Source of the DNA: Xylogone sp. PMI_703
Taxonomy: Eukaryota > Ascomycota > Leotiomycetes
Length of the DNA: 64,000 bases
NCBI GenBank assembly: GCA_021399445.1
Contig: JAJTUQ010000005.1
Span: 5,208,001-5,272,000, forward strand
Direction: 5' to 3'
Shown here: positions 33,077 through 42,866 of the stretch, piece after piece
Layout: each line of letters starts with the position of its first letter
How positions within the stretch are numbered: position 1 is the stretch's first letter
The notes under the pieces: model-generated
The model's input: only the letters and a program-made list of their open reading frames with translations
What the model was told of the DNA's origin: nothing
Database searches by the model: none
Position numbers and translations under genes: made by a program

Positions 33077-34861
33077 ATGGTCGAGGAGTCAAAGAAAGTC
33101 GATGAAATATCTCCCACGGTTCAAAGGACAGAGTCCTATGGGGAAGGGATCACTCTGAAACTGGATGACAAAGAGAATCGGGAGTTCTATGGCAGTTCCA
33201 TCACAGATTCATATCGACTAAAGTCGGAGCTTGTGAGCAAATGTCTTGAAGAAATCGGAATGGGAAGGTAGGTTCAGTAAAGGCTGACATCGTTCTGCAA
33301 CTTGTGAAATTAATCTATTTGGGTAGGTGCTAATGCCTGAAAATAGGTATCAATGGGAACTTTTCGTCGTGACAGGATTCGGATGGATCACAGATAATTT
33401 GTAAGTGGTGCCTCTCAAATACATGCCAAAATTCGAAGATTGACGGGACGTATTAGTTGGTCTCAAGGTATCGGTACTATTCAACCATCAGTCAAGCTCG
33501 AGTTTGCAGATGTCACCAGAATTGGGTTCAGTTCCATCGCCTATTATTGTGGTCTCATCGTTGGAGCATCTTTCTGGGGCATTTCAGCCGACTTCATCGG
33601 GCGTAAACCTGCTTTCAATGCGACTCTCCTGATCGGTGGCATTTTTGGAGCAGCAGTTGCCGGCGTGAGTAACTTCCCGGGATTCTGCGTTATGTGGGCT
33701 ATCATAGGGACGGCAGCTGGAGGAAATGTGCCAGTTGATTCTATGATATTCTTGGAGTTTGTGCCCGGCTCTCATCAGTATCTCCTCACAGCATTATCAG
33801 CATGGTGGAACTTTGGTCAAGTCATCGTCGCGTTGATCGGATGGGTTTTTGTGGCCAACTTCAATTGCCCAGCCGATGCTACTCCTGCAACCTGCAAGAA
33901 GTCAGATAATATGGGATGGAGATATACTATAATAGTCCTAGGAGGAATGGCCCTTGTGTTTGCTTTGATTCGAATCTTTATTTTCAAGATGCCAGAATCA
34001 CCACGTTATCTACTTTCTAAAGGAAGAGATGCTGAAGCTGTGGAAGCTGTAAACTACGTGGCACGCAGAAATGGAAAGCCCGAGCCTTTGAATTTGGAGA
34101 TGTTGCAAGATATAGATAGAGAGCTCGGTATTACGGTTAACCTGGATGAAGGCCGAGCCGGACTCACTCGTACAGAGATCATCAAAGAGAATTTGAAGGA
34201 CTTCAAATCAGCTAATTATAAGGATCTATTTGCTACTCACAAGCTGGGTAGACATACTGCCATAATCTGGTTTATTTGGCTAACCATTGGTAAGTATTCG
34301 CCGCCTTGTTTATTAGAAGCTAAAGCTCATGAACGATTAGGTATCGCCTATCCTCTCTACTTTAACTTCCTTCCCACATATCTCGCACAGAAATTTACGG
34401 AGTCCTCTTCTTTATACCTCACTTATCGAAACTATTGTATCGAGTCCGCGGTCGGTGTAGTTGGTCCCATATCTGCCGCCTTTGCTGTCAATACCCGCCT
34501 CGGTCGTCGTGGCATGATGGGAGTGTCTGCAATTGTCACTGGAGTGTTTCTCTTTGCCTATACAGCAGCTCGAACATCGGCAGCGGATCTCGCATTCTCC
34601 TGTGTGACAGGCCTTCTAGGAAACTTCGAGTACGCCATTATGTATGCTTTTACTCCAGAATCATTCCCTGGTCCTCATAGAGGCACTGGTTCTGGGACAG
34701 CAGCGACACTCCTTCGCTTTGGTGGACTGTGTGCCTCTCTGATTGGGACTTACACTAATTTTACGGTGGTACCAATATATGTCAGTGCTGCCTTGTGGAT
34801 TCTTGTTGGTATTGTAAGCTTCGGATTGCCATTCGAGACACATGGTCGGGCAGCCATTTAA
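33077..34861 (+). CDS. hxnZ: MFS permease, SV2-like (HxnZ)
   Basis: Four exons (33077-33267, 33347-33400, 33457-34289, 34341-34861), 1599 nt, 532 aa, about 12 membrane segments. GFGWITDNF near residue 78, the SADFIGRKPAF loop between TM2 and TM3, GTAAGGNVPVDSMIFLEFVP and the late FTPESFPGPHRGTGSGTA are typical of SV2-like / general substrate fungal porters. The last intron (51 nt) could be read through in frame, but its GTAAGT donor and ATTAG acceptor are good. It differs in family from HxnP, so two transporter types serve the cluster. It is the last gene with the cluster promoter motif. Substrate inferred only. Confidence 0.85.
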
Positions 34862-35533
34862 TCCAAAATAGATACGGGTAGGGGTGTGGGGAGATAATGA
34901 ACTAGCTCTTATTGTAATGAAGTTCTTCAATACAGGAAATGGTGGTGGAACTATTGCATGGTGTGTCCACTCGTATCACTGAATGTGTAGCCACGTAGAC
35001 ATGCTTGTACTGGCTCTCTAATCAACCCTTTCTATCGGAGATAATTAGAAATAATTTTGTATGAGTAGGTGAAAGTTCATCACTCTCAGTCACCTCAGCA
35101 TAATGGCAATTCCAAACTGTGCCGAAACCAGCAATCTAGGCAACATCGCAGATGTGAGAATGTGACGTTAGAAACAACCTAATCTTACGAAAGTCGGATC
35201 TAGGTCCGAGATTTAGCGCTGCCGCCGCTCATACTTATTTGAGCCTGTCCCAGATATCTGTCCCATATATGTTACAACGTATTTTTAAATTATGTAATTA
35301 AGAATACCAAACAAAGTAGCTAAAATCAGTGGCCTGATAGAGCTTAGTCAATGGCAATTCGCTTTGACGCTGATGGATGCGGTGTATTCCAAGAAGGTTC
35401 TTAAAGTATAAAATAAATGCCTTCCTCCTTTCAAATCAAGGCTTCACCATCAACTACCTTCCGGACCACACGAAATCCCAAAATTAATCGTTTCTATTAC
35501 AAAATAAGCAATTACTGTCTTACCAAGAACATA
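34862..35533. other. Intergenic hxnZ-crotonase
   Basis: About 670 bp. The only partial resemblance to the cluster motif is TCACTCTCAG near 35085, lacking the CC; the downstream crotonase is thus probably outside the regulon. An in-frame ATG at 35417 could extend the next gene. Confidence 0.4.
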
Positions 35534-36436
35534 ATGATTTCGTTATTGAAGATACTTAGTACAACGTGTGTCTTGATTTCCGCCTCCGAAGAGCCAAGTT
35601 TGGAACCGTCACCACGACCACGTTTGGATCCAACAATAGTGCTATTCGCGCATTCTATAAACCATCCTCCTGTCAATCTTTACGATAGTGTCTTCATTAC
35701 GGACTTCCACAAGTTCCTTCTCAGCCTGAACAACACTGTTCCAAGTCCCAAAGTAGTTGTTGTGGCCAGCACCCTTCCTGGATTCTTCGTCAGCAATCTT
35801 GATCTGCGTCTTGCTAGCACCAAATATCCCGTACCACCACAGGTTAATTCTAGCGCCGTCCTTGATACCTATTTCGATGTTCTCAATCTTCTATCTACTC
35901 TTCCGCAGGTCTTCATTGGCGAGGTAGATGGAAATGCCTATGGTGCTGGCAATGAGCTTCTCATGCATATGGATATGCGTTTTGCTGGTCCACACGCGAG
36001 TTTGGGTGCTCCAGAGATAGGGGCTGGCTTAATCCACCAAGGTGGCATACAGACACTCAGCAAACTTATTGGAACTGGTTTGACATCCGAATACATGTTG
36101 TCGGGTCTTCCAATCTCCGGTGCTAAAGCCGCCGCTGTTGGATGGGTCAATTCGGTATATGATACTTCTAATGAGCTTACGAGTGCAGTAAATGCACTAG
36201 CTTCGAGGATTAGCCTATTCCCGTCGTTTGGAATTGCTGCCAACAAAGCAAGCATCAGGGTCAATGGGCCAGATCCGGTAGCCAGTGCCAGAGATGCGCA
36301 AACGTTTGTCGATTTGGTGCCATTGCCAACAGTGCAATTTGGTATCGACCGGTTTATTGAGTTGAGTTTGAATGAGACAGACAGTCCCTTCGAAGCGAAT
36401 CTCCTGGAGGACTTACCAGAAATTTGGACCACTTGA
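35534..36436 (+). CDS. Crotonase-fold (enoyl-CoA hydratase/isomerase-like) protein with signal-like N-terminus
   Basis: Single exon, 300 aa from the ATG at 35534, or 339 aa from 35417. The shorter start is preferred since MISLLKILSTTCVLISAS looks like a signal peptide. The crotonase core is VFIGEVDGNAYGAGNELLMH, then DMRFAGPHASLGAPEIGAGL with the second oxyanion-hole region, and GLPISGAKAAAVGWVN. Classical crotonases act on CoA thioesters inside cells. A secreted form would not meet CoA, so the role may differ, or the N-terminus may be a membrane or organelle signal. Potential N-glycosylation sites (NNT, NSS, NET) are present. It neighbours hxnZ on the same strand. Family certain, function unknown. 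Confidence 0.75.
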   Translation: MISLLKILSTTCVLISASEEPSLEPSPRPRLDPTIVLFAHSINHPPVNLYDSVFITDFHKFLLSLNNTVPSPKVVVVASTLPGFFVSNLDLRLASTKYPVPPQVNSSAVLDTYFDVLNLLSTLPQVFIGEVDGNAYGAGNELLMHMDMRFAGPHASLGAPEIGAGLIHQGGIQTLSKLIGTGLTSEYMLSGLPISGAKAAAVGWVNSVYDTSNELTSAVNALASRISLFPSFGIAANKASIRVNGPDPVASARDAQTFVDLVPLPTVQFGIDRFIELSLNETDSPFEANLLEDLPEIWTT

Positions 36437-37033
36437 AGAGGAAGTCCTCTATTATGGCTGGAAGCTCTAATTTGTTCAGTACTTGATAGACTTATCCTGT
36501 ATCTTCTCAACAATCTATATTCTTTGTTAGAATTAACCCATGGATAGTGGGTTTTGCCAATCGACTATACTTAGCCTTTAACAATATTCATTCATACTGA
36601 GCTAGATCTTTAGATAAAGTACATTTAATATAATTACAACGTCTCCACATTGCACGGCTCATTTAGGAGATTTTAAGCGCTCCTAAAAAGACCTTTATCT
36701 ATATATGTAAGATTTTTTTGTTGAAAATATTTGTATTTGTATTTGGAGCTGGAGAGCGAAGTGTAAAAGGGCTGGGGATGCTCTTATGGTAGTGTTATTA
36801 AATAGTTCGAAGCATGTATACAATTGTTCAAATATGGAAACCATGCATATAATCTCATCCTATTCTAAAGCTAACATATATGAAATGACACACTAATACG
36901 ATTCTTGGAGACATTCATAACTGTGGTGTGAAAGTTCATTCTCAATTTGAGACTATCTAATACATTGAAACAGTATATGGTTATGTAGACCATAGTTGAC
37001 GAATACTGCCATATAACATATTACATGTTACTG
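36437..37033. other. Convergent intergenic crotonase-NmrA
   Basis: About 600 bp of AT-rich DNA between converging ends. Nothing recognisable. Confidence 0.4.
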
Positions 37034-38181
37034 CTATGAAAGCAAAATTGATGACCAATCCTCCCTCTTGACATACTCTTCTAGGGAAGGTAGGTGTATG
37101 TTTACACCAAGCTAATAGGTATACAATGAACAAATATCAAAACAAAGTTAGTCAGATAACTCACCTTTTCAGGTAGGACTACGTCTGGAAGCCCACCATT
37201 GTATCCGAACTCTGCGCTAAATGCGATCATTTCTCCGAGTTCTCTTCCAACCCCCCCCCCCCGGGATCGCTCTGTCGGCGTCATCAACTGAGATCTCTTG
37301 GAAACGAGCAGGGACTTTATTAATTCTGGACCACATCGCCATGTAATCATTATTGCTGATCATTGCACGGCATGCTAATACTTTTTTTCCAGGGCTGATA
37401 CATGTTAATGCATGCACAAAGATTCCTCTGTCGTGCTCAACATCGATAATCGGATGAAGTGAGTCTCCGGAACCGGGTAGAAAGAGTACGAATGAGCCAT
37501 CGGTTTGCTTTTGCATGTGTTATTAACCATATAAATCTTATCACCCAAGGAGTAGATCAGCAATACCTTCTGTGGTGCCATGAAAGGGCCCATCTTCCAG
37601 TTCGTGGCGTAGAGGCCGACATGCAGCTCAGACGTAATTGCACTCAGTTCCCTATGAACTTCCTGGATGTATTCCGATACATCACCTTTCGAGTCGAAAT
37701 GATATACTCCGGAGTACTTCCCATTGCTACACTTCACTGCTGATGGAAGGGTAGAGAAGATGAAGTGTTTCAGTGTTTTACTAACTTGTTTTGCTGCGGC
37801 ATCAGCGATATTCTTCCCTCGCTGATATTCAATTTCATAGGCGAGCTGCCCTATTGACTTTTTGGTTGTCACTCTAGCGTTTAATTCTGGATCGAAAAAG
37901 GGATGCCAGAAGTCCGTCACAGCAAAGATGGCATCAGCGCCTTCGAAAGCAGAGTCAAGCGAATGTATGTCATCGATGTCCCCTTGCACAATTTCAACTC
38001 CTCTAGAAATGAGCTCTCTCGAGTTACGCCTCGGATCTTCCATTCCGGATTCTTCAGAAAGGCCTCAGCAACTGAACCTCCCTGCCAATCGTTAGCTTTT
38101 CTCTATGAAGTTGACCTAAACAGCCAGCCATCTCACCTGTAGGCCAGTTATTCCCAAAACTACAATCAATTTTACAACCAT
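37034..38181 (-). pseudogene. NmrA-like NAD(P)-binding protein, reading frame broken twice
   Basis: Exons run from ATG 38181 (MVVKLIVVLGITGLQ, Rossmann start) over an intron to GGSVAEAFLKNPEWKIRGVTR, then the frame shifts near 38023 before RELISRGVEIVQGDIDD and ADAIFAVTDFW. Three exons further, ISVDDADRAIP enters a run of 12 C (37251-37262, plus strand) after which the conserved GRELGEM is in another frame; the C-terminus LGVN...SLEEYVKREDW follows a last intron. The product would be an NmrA/HSCARG-type redox-sensing regulator. The two breaks indicate a pseudogene, though the homopolymer break alone might be a sequencing or assembly error. The first break seems to remove several residues as well as the frame. 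Confidence 0.72.
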
Positions 38182-38574
38182 TGCTCTAACAATTCCTCTA
38201 ATGGCTATCGACAGGGCAAAAGGTAAAGCTATATATAATGGAGAGGCGAGAACAGAGTAGCTATCACACGCTGCATCAGGATCCTGAATAGGCAAAGGTC
38301 CCGCAATGAGGGATATCTAGACATATTTAGTATATCACTAGTGCATAGTGATATTCTTAGTTACCAGTACAAAGAATTAGTATACAGGAATCATTAATAT
38401 CGATATATCTTGAGTAAACCACGATGTTAGTCCGTCTAATGCCGGTTTACTCGTCAGCGATACCAGTTTACCCTAAGACCACTATCCCGAAAAGGGGGGC
38501 AATTGCGCTTACACATTACATAAGTTATATTATCTAATATACTTTACAATAGTTAAAAAAAGTCCAAGGAATAC

Positions 38575-38717
38575 AATTGTATCCAACGGTTGATTGGAAA
38601 TCAATATTTTTCTGGTGGTGATCCTTATGCTTTGCATAATCTCCATAGTGTATAGAGCTTCCAATCTGGCCTAAAGGACTGGTCATATAAAAGGATGGAA
38701 GAGGAAGGTGGGGCCGT
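38575..38717 (+). repeat. Diverged direct repeat, copy 1
   Basis: About 140 bp that align with 43388-43525 in the same orientation (shared blocks TTGATT.GAAATCAAT, GATCCTTATG.TTTG.AT, CTTCCA.TC.GG.CTAAA). Many differences are C/T or G/A. It lies about 400-540 bp upstream of the NmrA-like ATG. Confidence 0.65.
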
Positions 38718-38978
38718 GGAATCTGTGAGAAGTGGTGCCGGTACGTTTGACCCGTTAAACATTATTGATTTACCAAACCCTCGCATATTCAATCATTCCC
38801 CGTATACTTAGCTAGTCTTATAATAATCAGACTGTATAATGATTTATCTAATTATAACTAGATTAAAAAGAGGTAATTGACAGCCAGAGATCGTCGGCCC
38901 AAGGCATAGAGGCTCACAGGCTGAGGCCCTACAGGCTACAAGACTTCGCTCACAGGGCCTTGGCCAGTGAAAATGGCT

Positions 38979-39178
38979 CTCACCTGTAGCGCGTTTTCTT
39001 GCACAGTGACTATATTTCTATATTGAATGACTCGGTTAAGTTATGTAAGACGATCTTAAACACTTTTATTAAGTGATTTAAAATTGTATTTTGAGTTCTC
39101 CAATAAAATGTGTCTGTTTCTTGTCGGTAGCTTGCATAACCACGGGTGCACATGCATGAAAAACGCGCTACAGGTGAG
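38979..39178. mobile_element. Short inverted-repeat element (MITE-like), 200 bp
   Basis: Perfect 19-bp inverted termini: CTCACCTGTAGCGCGTTTT (38979-38997) and its complement at 39160-39178. Interior AT-rich, no coding. No clear target-site duplication was found, so mobility is only suggested by the size and the termini. Confidence 0.5.
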
Positions 39179-40029
39179 GGACAAGGAGCTAACAGCAGTG
39201 AGCACTGAGGGGATGTCAATACGGTGCAACCCAAACTGTACGATATATCCAATATAAAGTTAATATCTCAATAATTGATAATTAGGAATTATTGCTTGTT
39301 CTGGAGCGAATGTCTCGTTGGTCAACCGTAACGATTGTTAACCTACTTGATTAACTTCTACAGAATTCTTCTCTGTTCTCATTATTGGGCTATGGCTTGC
39401 TATTTCAAGATTAAATTGGATTCCTTTACTCCAGTATATTATATTGCTTTTCAGATAAAAGAAGAGTTACGATTGCTAGCTATTAATACTGTTGTATCTT
39501 TCTCTATCTGTGTCTATCCGTGAGGTTTGAACTTTGCCGAACTTTTGGCGGTGCGCGGATGTGAGTCAGTGGTAAAGACAAGTCCAGTACGCCTTTAGCA
39601 AGATTACCAGATTAATACTTGCTAATTGCTTCTATCTAACTCAAAGTTACTACTTCTCGCGGCTCCACTTCACCAGATCCAGGCCGTTCTGATATTTTGG
39701 GTGTCTCCACATCGGTATGTAAGCATATCGTTATATTTGACTGCCCGATTGATCATATCGTAATAACCAAGACGTACAGTGATTGTAATATCGTTATATA
39801 CCATCATATCAGGCTCTTAAACAATTATTCTTGTATAATGCTATTATTAAGTTCGAAGCTTTCGTGGAAAATTGCCCACAGAATCACAGCACATAAATTA
39901 GAGCTCTTCGAGCACTTCTGAGATCGTAGTAAGAGCAATCGTTCATTTTCCATTCTTCTTCTTCGATTGACTTTCACGTCGAGTTAGTTATCCACATCTG
40001 CCGTCTTTTCTATTGTCGGTATCGAAACG

Positions 40030-40947
40030 ATGTCCGTCCAAGTCATATTTGGCGGCGCGACCTTGGGGAATGCACCTCCCTTTGACACGAATGAGCATTT
40101 GAAGGAGGCTTATTCGATTCTCCTCAAATATGATGTAAAGAGAATTGACAGCTCCCAACTCTACGGACAATGCGAGAGCATTCTCGGGGCTACAAGAGCT
40201 GGTGACCATTTCACCCTTGATACAAAGTGGGCGGGTGGACAGGGATGGGCAACAAGAGACAACATCGTAAATTCCGCGAAGAGCAGCATCGAAAAGCTAA
40301 ATGTCAAGCAAGTTGATATTTTCTACATTCATATACCAGATTTACAGACATCTATCTCCGAGATTACTGCAGCAGTGCAGGAAGTATATCAGCTCGGTCT
40401 TTTCAAGCGCTTTGGCCTCTCCAACTATCTGGCGGAAGATGTCGAAAAGATCTATGACTACTGCAAACAACAAGGTTATGTTCTTCCCACCGTGTATCAG
40501 GGTAACTACTCTGCCGTGGCACGTAAGCCGGAAACTACCCTCTATCCCACACTTAGACGCCTTGGTATCGCAGTCCACGCTTTTAGTCCCCTTGCAGGTG
40601 GCTTTCTTACAAAAACACCTCAGCAAATTGCTGAGGGGGCTGGGCGGTTCAATGATGAGACGTATGGTGGAGTCTATAAGCAATGGTTTGTCAAACCAGT
40701 ATACCTCAGGGCACTGGAACGATGGGATTCAATCGCCAAAGCCGAAGGCTGCTCGAGCGCTGAACTTGCACATCGCTGGGTCGCATACCATTCGGCACTA
40801 GGCAAGGGGGACGGACTGATTATCGGTGCCAACACCATCGAGAGACTGGAGCAGACTCTCGTAGGTTTAACTAACGGGAAACTGTCAGATAAATCAGCAA
40901 AGGCGATTGACGATATATGGGAATCTGTTAAGCATGAAGCCCCATGA
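40030..40947 (+). CDS. Aldo-keto reductase, AKR7 / aflatoxin-aldehyde-reductase-like
   Basis: Intronless, 305 aa. TIM-barrel with the tetrad Asp and Tyr in RIDSSQLYG (about 38-46), Lys in DTKW (about 65) and His in FYIHIPD (about 102). NADPH-binding features: GLSNYLAEDV, VYQGNYSAV, AFSPLAGGFLT and IIGANTIERLEQ. The enzyme reduces aldehydes or ketones with NADPH in the cytosol; physiological substrate unknown. ATG 40030 gives a complete N-terminus MSVQVIFGGATLGN. It lies divergent from the broken NmrA-like gene and 490 bp before the transposase-derived gene; no shared function apparent. Confidence 0.88.
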   Translation: MSVQVIFGGATLGNAPPFDTNEHLKEAYSILLKYDVKRIDSSQLYGQCESILGATRAGDHFTLDTKWAGGQGWATRDNIVNSAKSSIEKLNVKQVDIFYIHIPDLQTSISEITAAVQEVYQLGLFKRFGLSNYLAEDVEKIYDYCKQQGYVLPTVYQGNYSAVARKPETTLYPTLRRLGIAVHAFSPLAGGFLTKTPQQIAEGAGRFNDETYGGVYKQWFVKPVYLRALERWDSIAKAEGCSSAELAHRWVAYHSALGKGDGLIIGANTIERLEQTLVGLTNGKLSDKSAKAIDDIWESVKHEAP

Positions 40948-41435
40948 GCAGATTTCAGTCTAGTATGAAGTGTAGAATAGCTATGACACTCCTCGAATGT
41001 TTTTACTATTACTTCGTATCACCTTTCTTTTATGAATTTCATTTGGTATTAGAACATAGTATTGAAATTCAATCTCTAAATTTCTCATGCTCAAAAGAAG
41101 ACTCGCCTCTCTAAACACCCTCATATATGGATATTAAGGCTTTCTTTACACAGAAAGGATAAACTTTGATAAATACATTTAGCTATCGTGGAAGCTGCCG
41201 TAATCACTGCTTTGTTTATTGGCCATTCCCGGAAAGTAGTGTATGATAAAATAATATGCAGATGCAGTAGTTGTTGGCAGGCCATGTGCAGAAATTTGAT
41301 AAGTCATTAGTAATCTAGATCGCAAATATAACGATATCTGAACATCGCCACTTGATTAGTGGAGAGTAAACACCAATTCGGCTTCTTATGCGCCCACGTC
41401 AGTAGATTCTCGGTGCATTCTCTTGGATAACCACA
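40948..41435. other. Intergenic AKR-transposase-derived gene
   Basis: 488 bp; nothing recognisable apart from flanks. Confidence 0.4.
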
Positions 41436-42866
41436 ATGCCTCGGAAAGCCATCACTATATCGCAGAAAAAATCTCTCCGAAAATATGCTCGTGAAAATCC
41501 CTCTCTGGATCAGGGAGCGTTGCGTCAATGGTTCATCGAGCAGTACGGCCAGTCTATTTCACAGTCCAGCATCTCAGAGATTCTTTCCCGAAAATATCAA
41601 GATTTAGATCACCGCCCATCCGCCTCCAATATTCAGAATGTAAGGAGACCATATGCCCAACGTCGGCGCTGGATTTCCCTCGAAGCTGCACTTCAAGAGT
41701 GGATGGTACAGAGAGCAGATTCAGAGGTGACCCCCGATGAATTTCGGAGAATAGCTCAGAGGCTCTTCAAGACGATACCAGAGTACCGAGGTCAAGATCT
41801 ACCAAACTTTAGCGACAAGTGGCTCCGAAACTTGATAACACGAATAGAATTGCAGAATTCGGATTCTCAAAATGATGTTCCCGATGTTTCTCAGATACAG
41901 GCTTCTCCTACAGTATTACCACCTCAGACACACGACACGCCCTTTACATCTCAGGCAGATGAGATTTATATCTGTGTAGAGACGCGCCTCTACTGGAAGA
42001 TGATTCCCGAGAAGCTTCTGTGTAGGGTGTCCCATTCCCAGCTCCGACATAAGAGAACGTGGGTTACTGCGCTAATCTGCACCAATCTGACCGGAACTGA
42101 CCGTCTGCCGATCTGGTACGTTGGCAGGAATCCTGCACCGCATGCCTTTCGTACTGCTTCTTGTATTCCCGATGCTAGAGACATGATTTGGAGACACAAT
42201 AAGTCTGTACAATTAACGAAGGAGATCCTCTTGGAGTTCATTCAGGCTTTCCATGCTCGCATGCATGGACGTAAAGCTACTATACTAGTCATCGATCCTT
42301 CAGTTCCTGAACTTGTTGCTCCTTCAGCTCATCTCCTCTCACAGATTAAGCTAAATGCTGAATTCGATAATATCATTATCCAAGGGACGTCTCTCGAAAT
42401 ACATAAACGTCTAGGGCAAAGCATTATTGGGATATGGAAGATATATTATCGCCGTCTCTGGATGCAACATGTCCTTGAACAGCTGGGTTATCGCAGAAAC
42501 CCTCTCACTAGTATGAATATCCTTAAAGCTGTGCAGTGGTCGTCACGTTCTTGGAGACATTGCGTCACATCCCGAGATATCTACAATTCCGCTCAGCAAT
42601 GTGGATGTGTATTGAACGCAAAGAGTGGACACAAGCCTCGGGAGGATTCTGGCATCATAAAAGCCACCACAGATCTTGCGGAAGTCATGAAACACCTTTG
42701 TAGCATATCTTTCATCTCTCAAGCCATGAGTGTGGTAGATTTCGTGAATCCTCCTTTTGAGCACCTGGGGAATGACGCTAGCTCAGGAGCTGATGAGAAC
42801 TCTGTTCCTAGTTGCAACCCATTTGATGTTATCGAGGGTGATTCTGACGAGGAAACTGGACCATAA
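41436..42866 (+). CDS. CENP-B/Abp1-like protein derived from a pogo transposase
   Basis: Intronless, 476 aa. The N-terminus (RKAITISQKKSLRKYA, then WFIEQYGQSISQSSISEILS, KYQDLDHR) is an ARS-binding-protein-1/CENP-B-type helix-turn-helix, followed by a CENP-B second HTH (RRRWISLEAALQEWMVQRAD ... FSDKWLRNLITR). A DDE-like region follows (YICVETRLYWKMIPEKLL; TALICTNLTGTDRLPIWYVG). The first catalytic Asp, in the usual DETG.YW context, is Val here (CVETRLYW); ILVIDPS keeps one Asp; a third acidic residue is not evident. With an intact long frame and no inverted termini noticed, a domesticated DNA-binding protein is likelier than an active transposase. C-terminus acidic. S. pombe relatives bind centromeres and LTRs. 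Confidence 0.78.
   Translation: MPRKAITISQKKSLRKYARENPSLDQGALRQWFIEQYGQSISQSSISEILSRKYQDLDHRPSASNIQNVRRPYAQRRRWISLEAALQEWMVQRADSEVTPDEFRRIAQRLFKTIPEYRGQDLPNFSDKWLRNLITRIELQNSDSQNDVPDVSQIQASPTVLPPQTHDTPFTSQADEIYICVETRLYWKMIPEKLLCRVSHSQLRHKRTWVTALICTNLTGTDRLPIWYVGRNPAPHAFRTASCIPDARDMIWRHNKSVQLTKEILLEFIQAFHARMHGRKATILVIDPSVPELVAPSAHLLSQIKLNAEFDNIIIQGTSLEIHKRLGQSIIGIWKIYYRRLWMQHVLEQLGYRRNPLTSMNILKAVQWSSRSWRHCVTSRDIYNSAQQCGCVLNAKSGHKPREDSGIIKATTDLAEVMKHLCSISFISQAMSVVDFVNPPFEHLGNDASSGADENSVPSCNPFDVIEGDSDEETGP

Larger units (their letters stand above)
38182..40029. other. Long AT-rich intergenic region
   Basis: 1.85 kb between the divergent NmrA-like gene and the aldo-keto reductase. It contains repeat copy 1 (38575-38717), a GC-rich stretch resembling the tandem units of the 807-bp element (38911-38960) and a 200-bp inverted-repeat element (38979-39178). 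No gene seen; small open frames lack content. Confidence 0.5.

Noticed and set aside
38979..39252. 80-codon minus-strand frame within the 200-bp inverted-repeat element
   Set aside because: Spans the element's terminus and has no protein family features.
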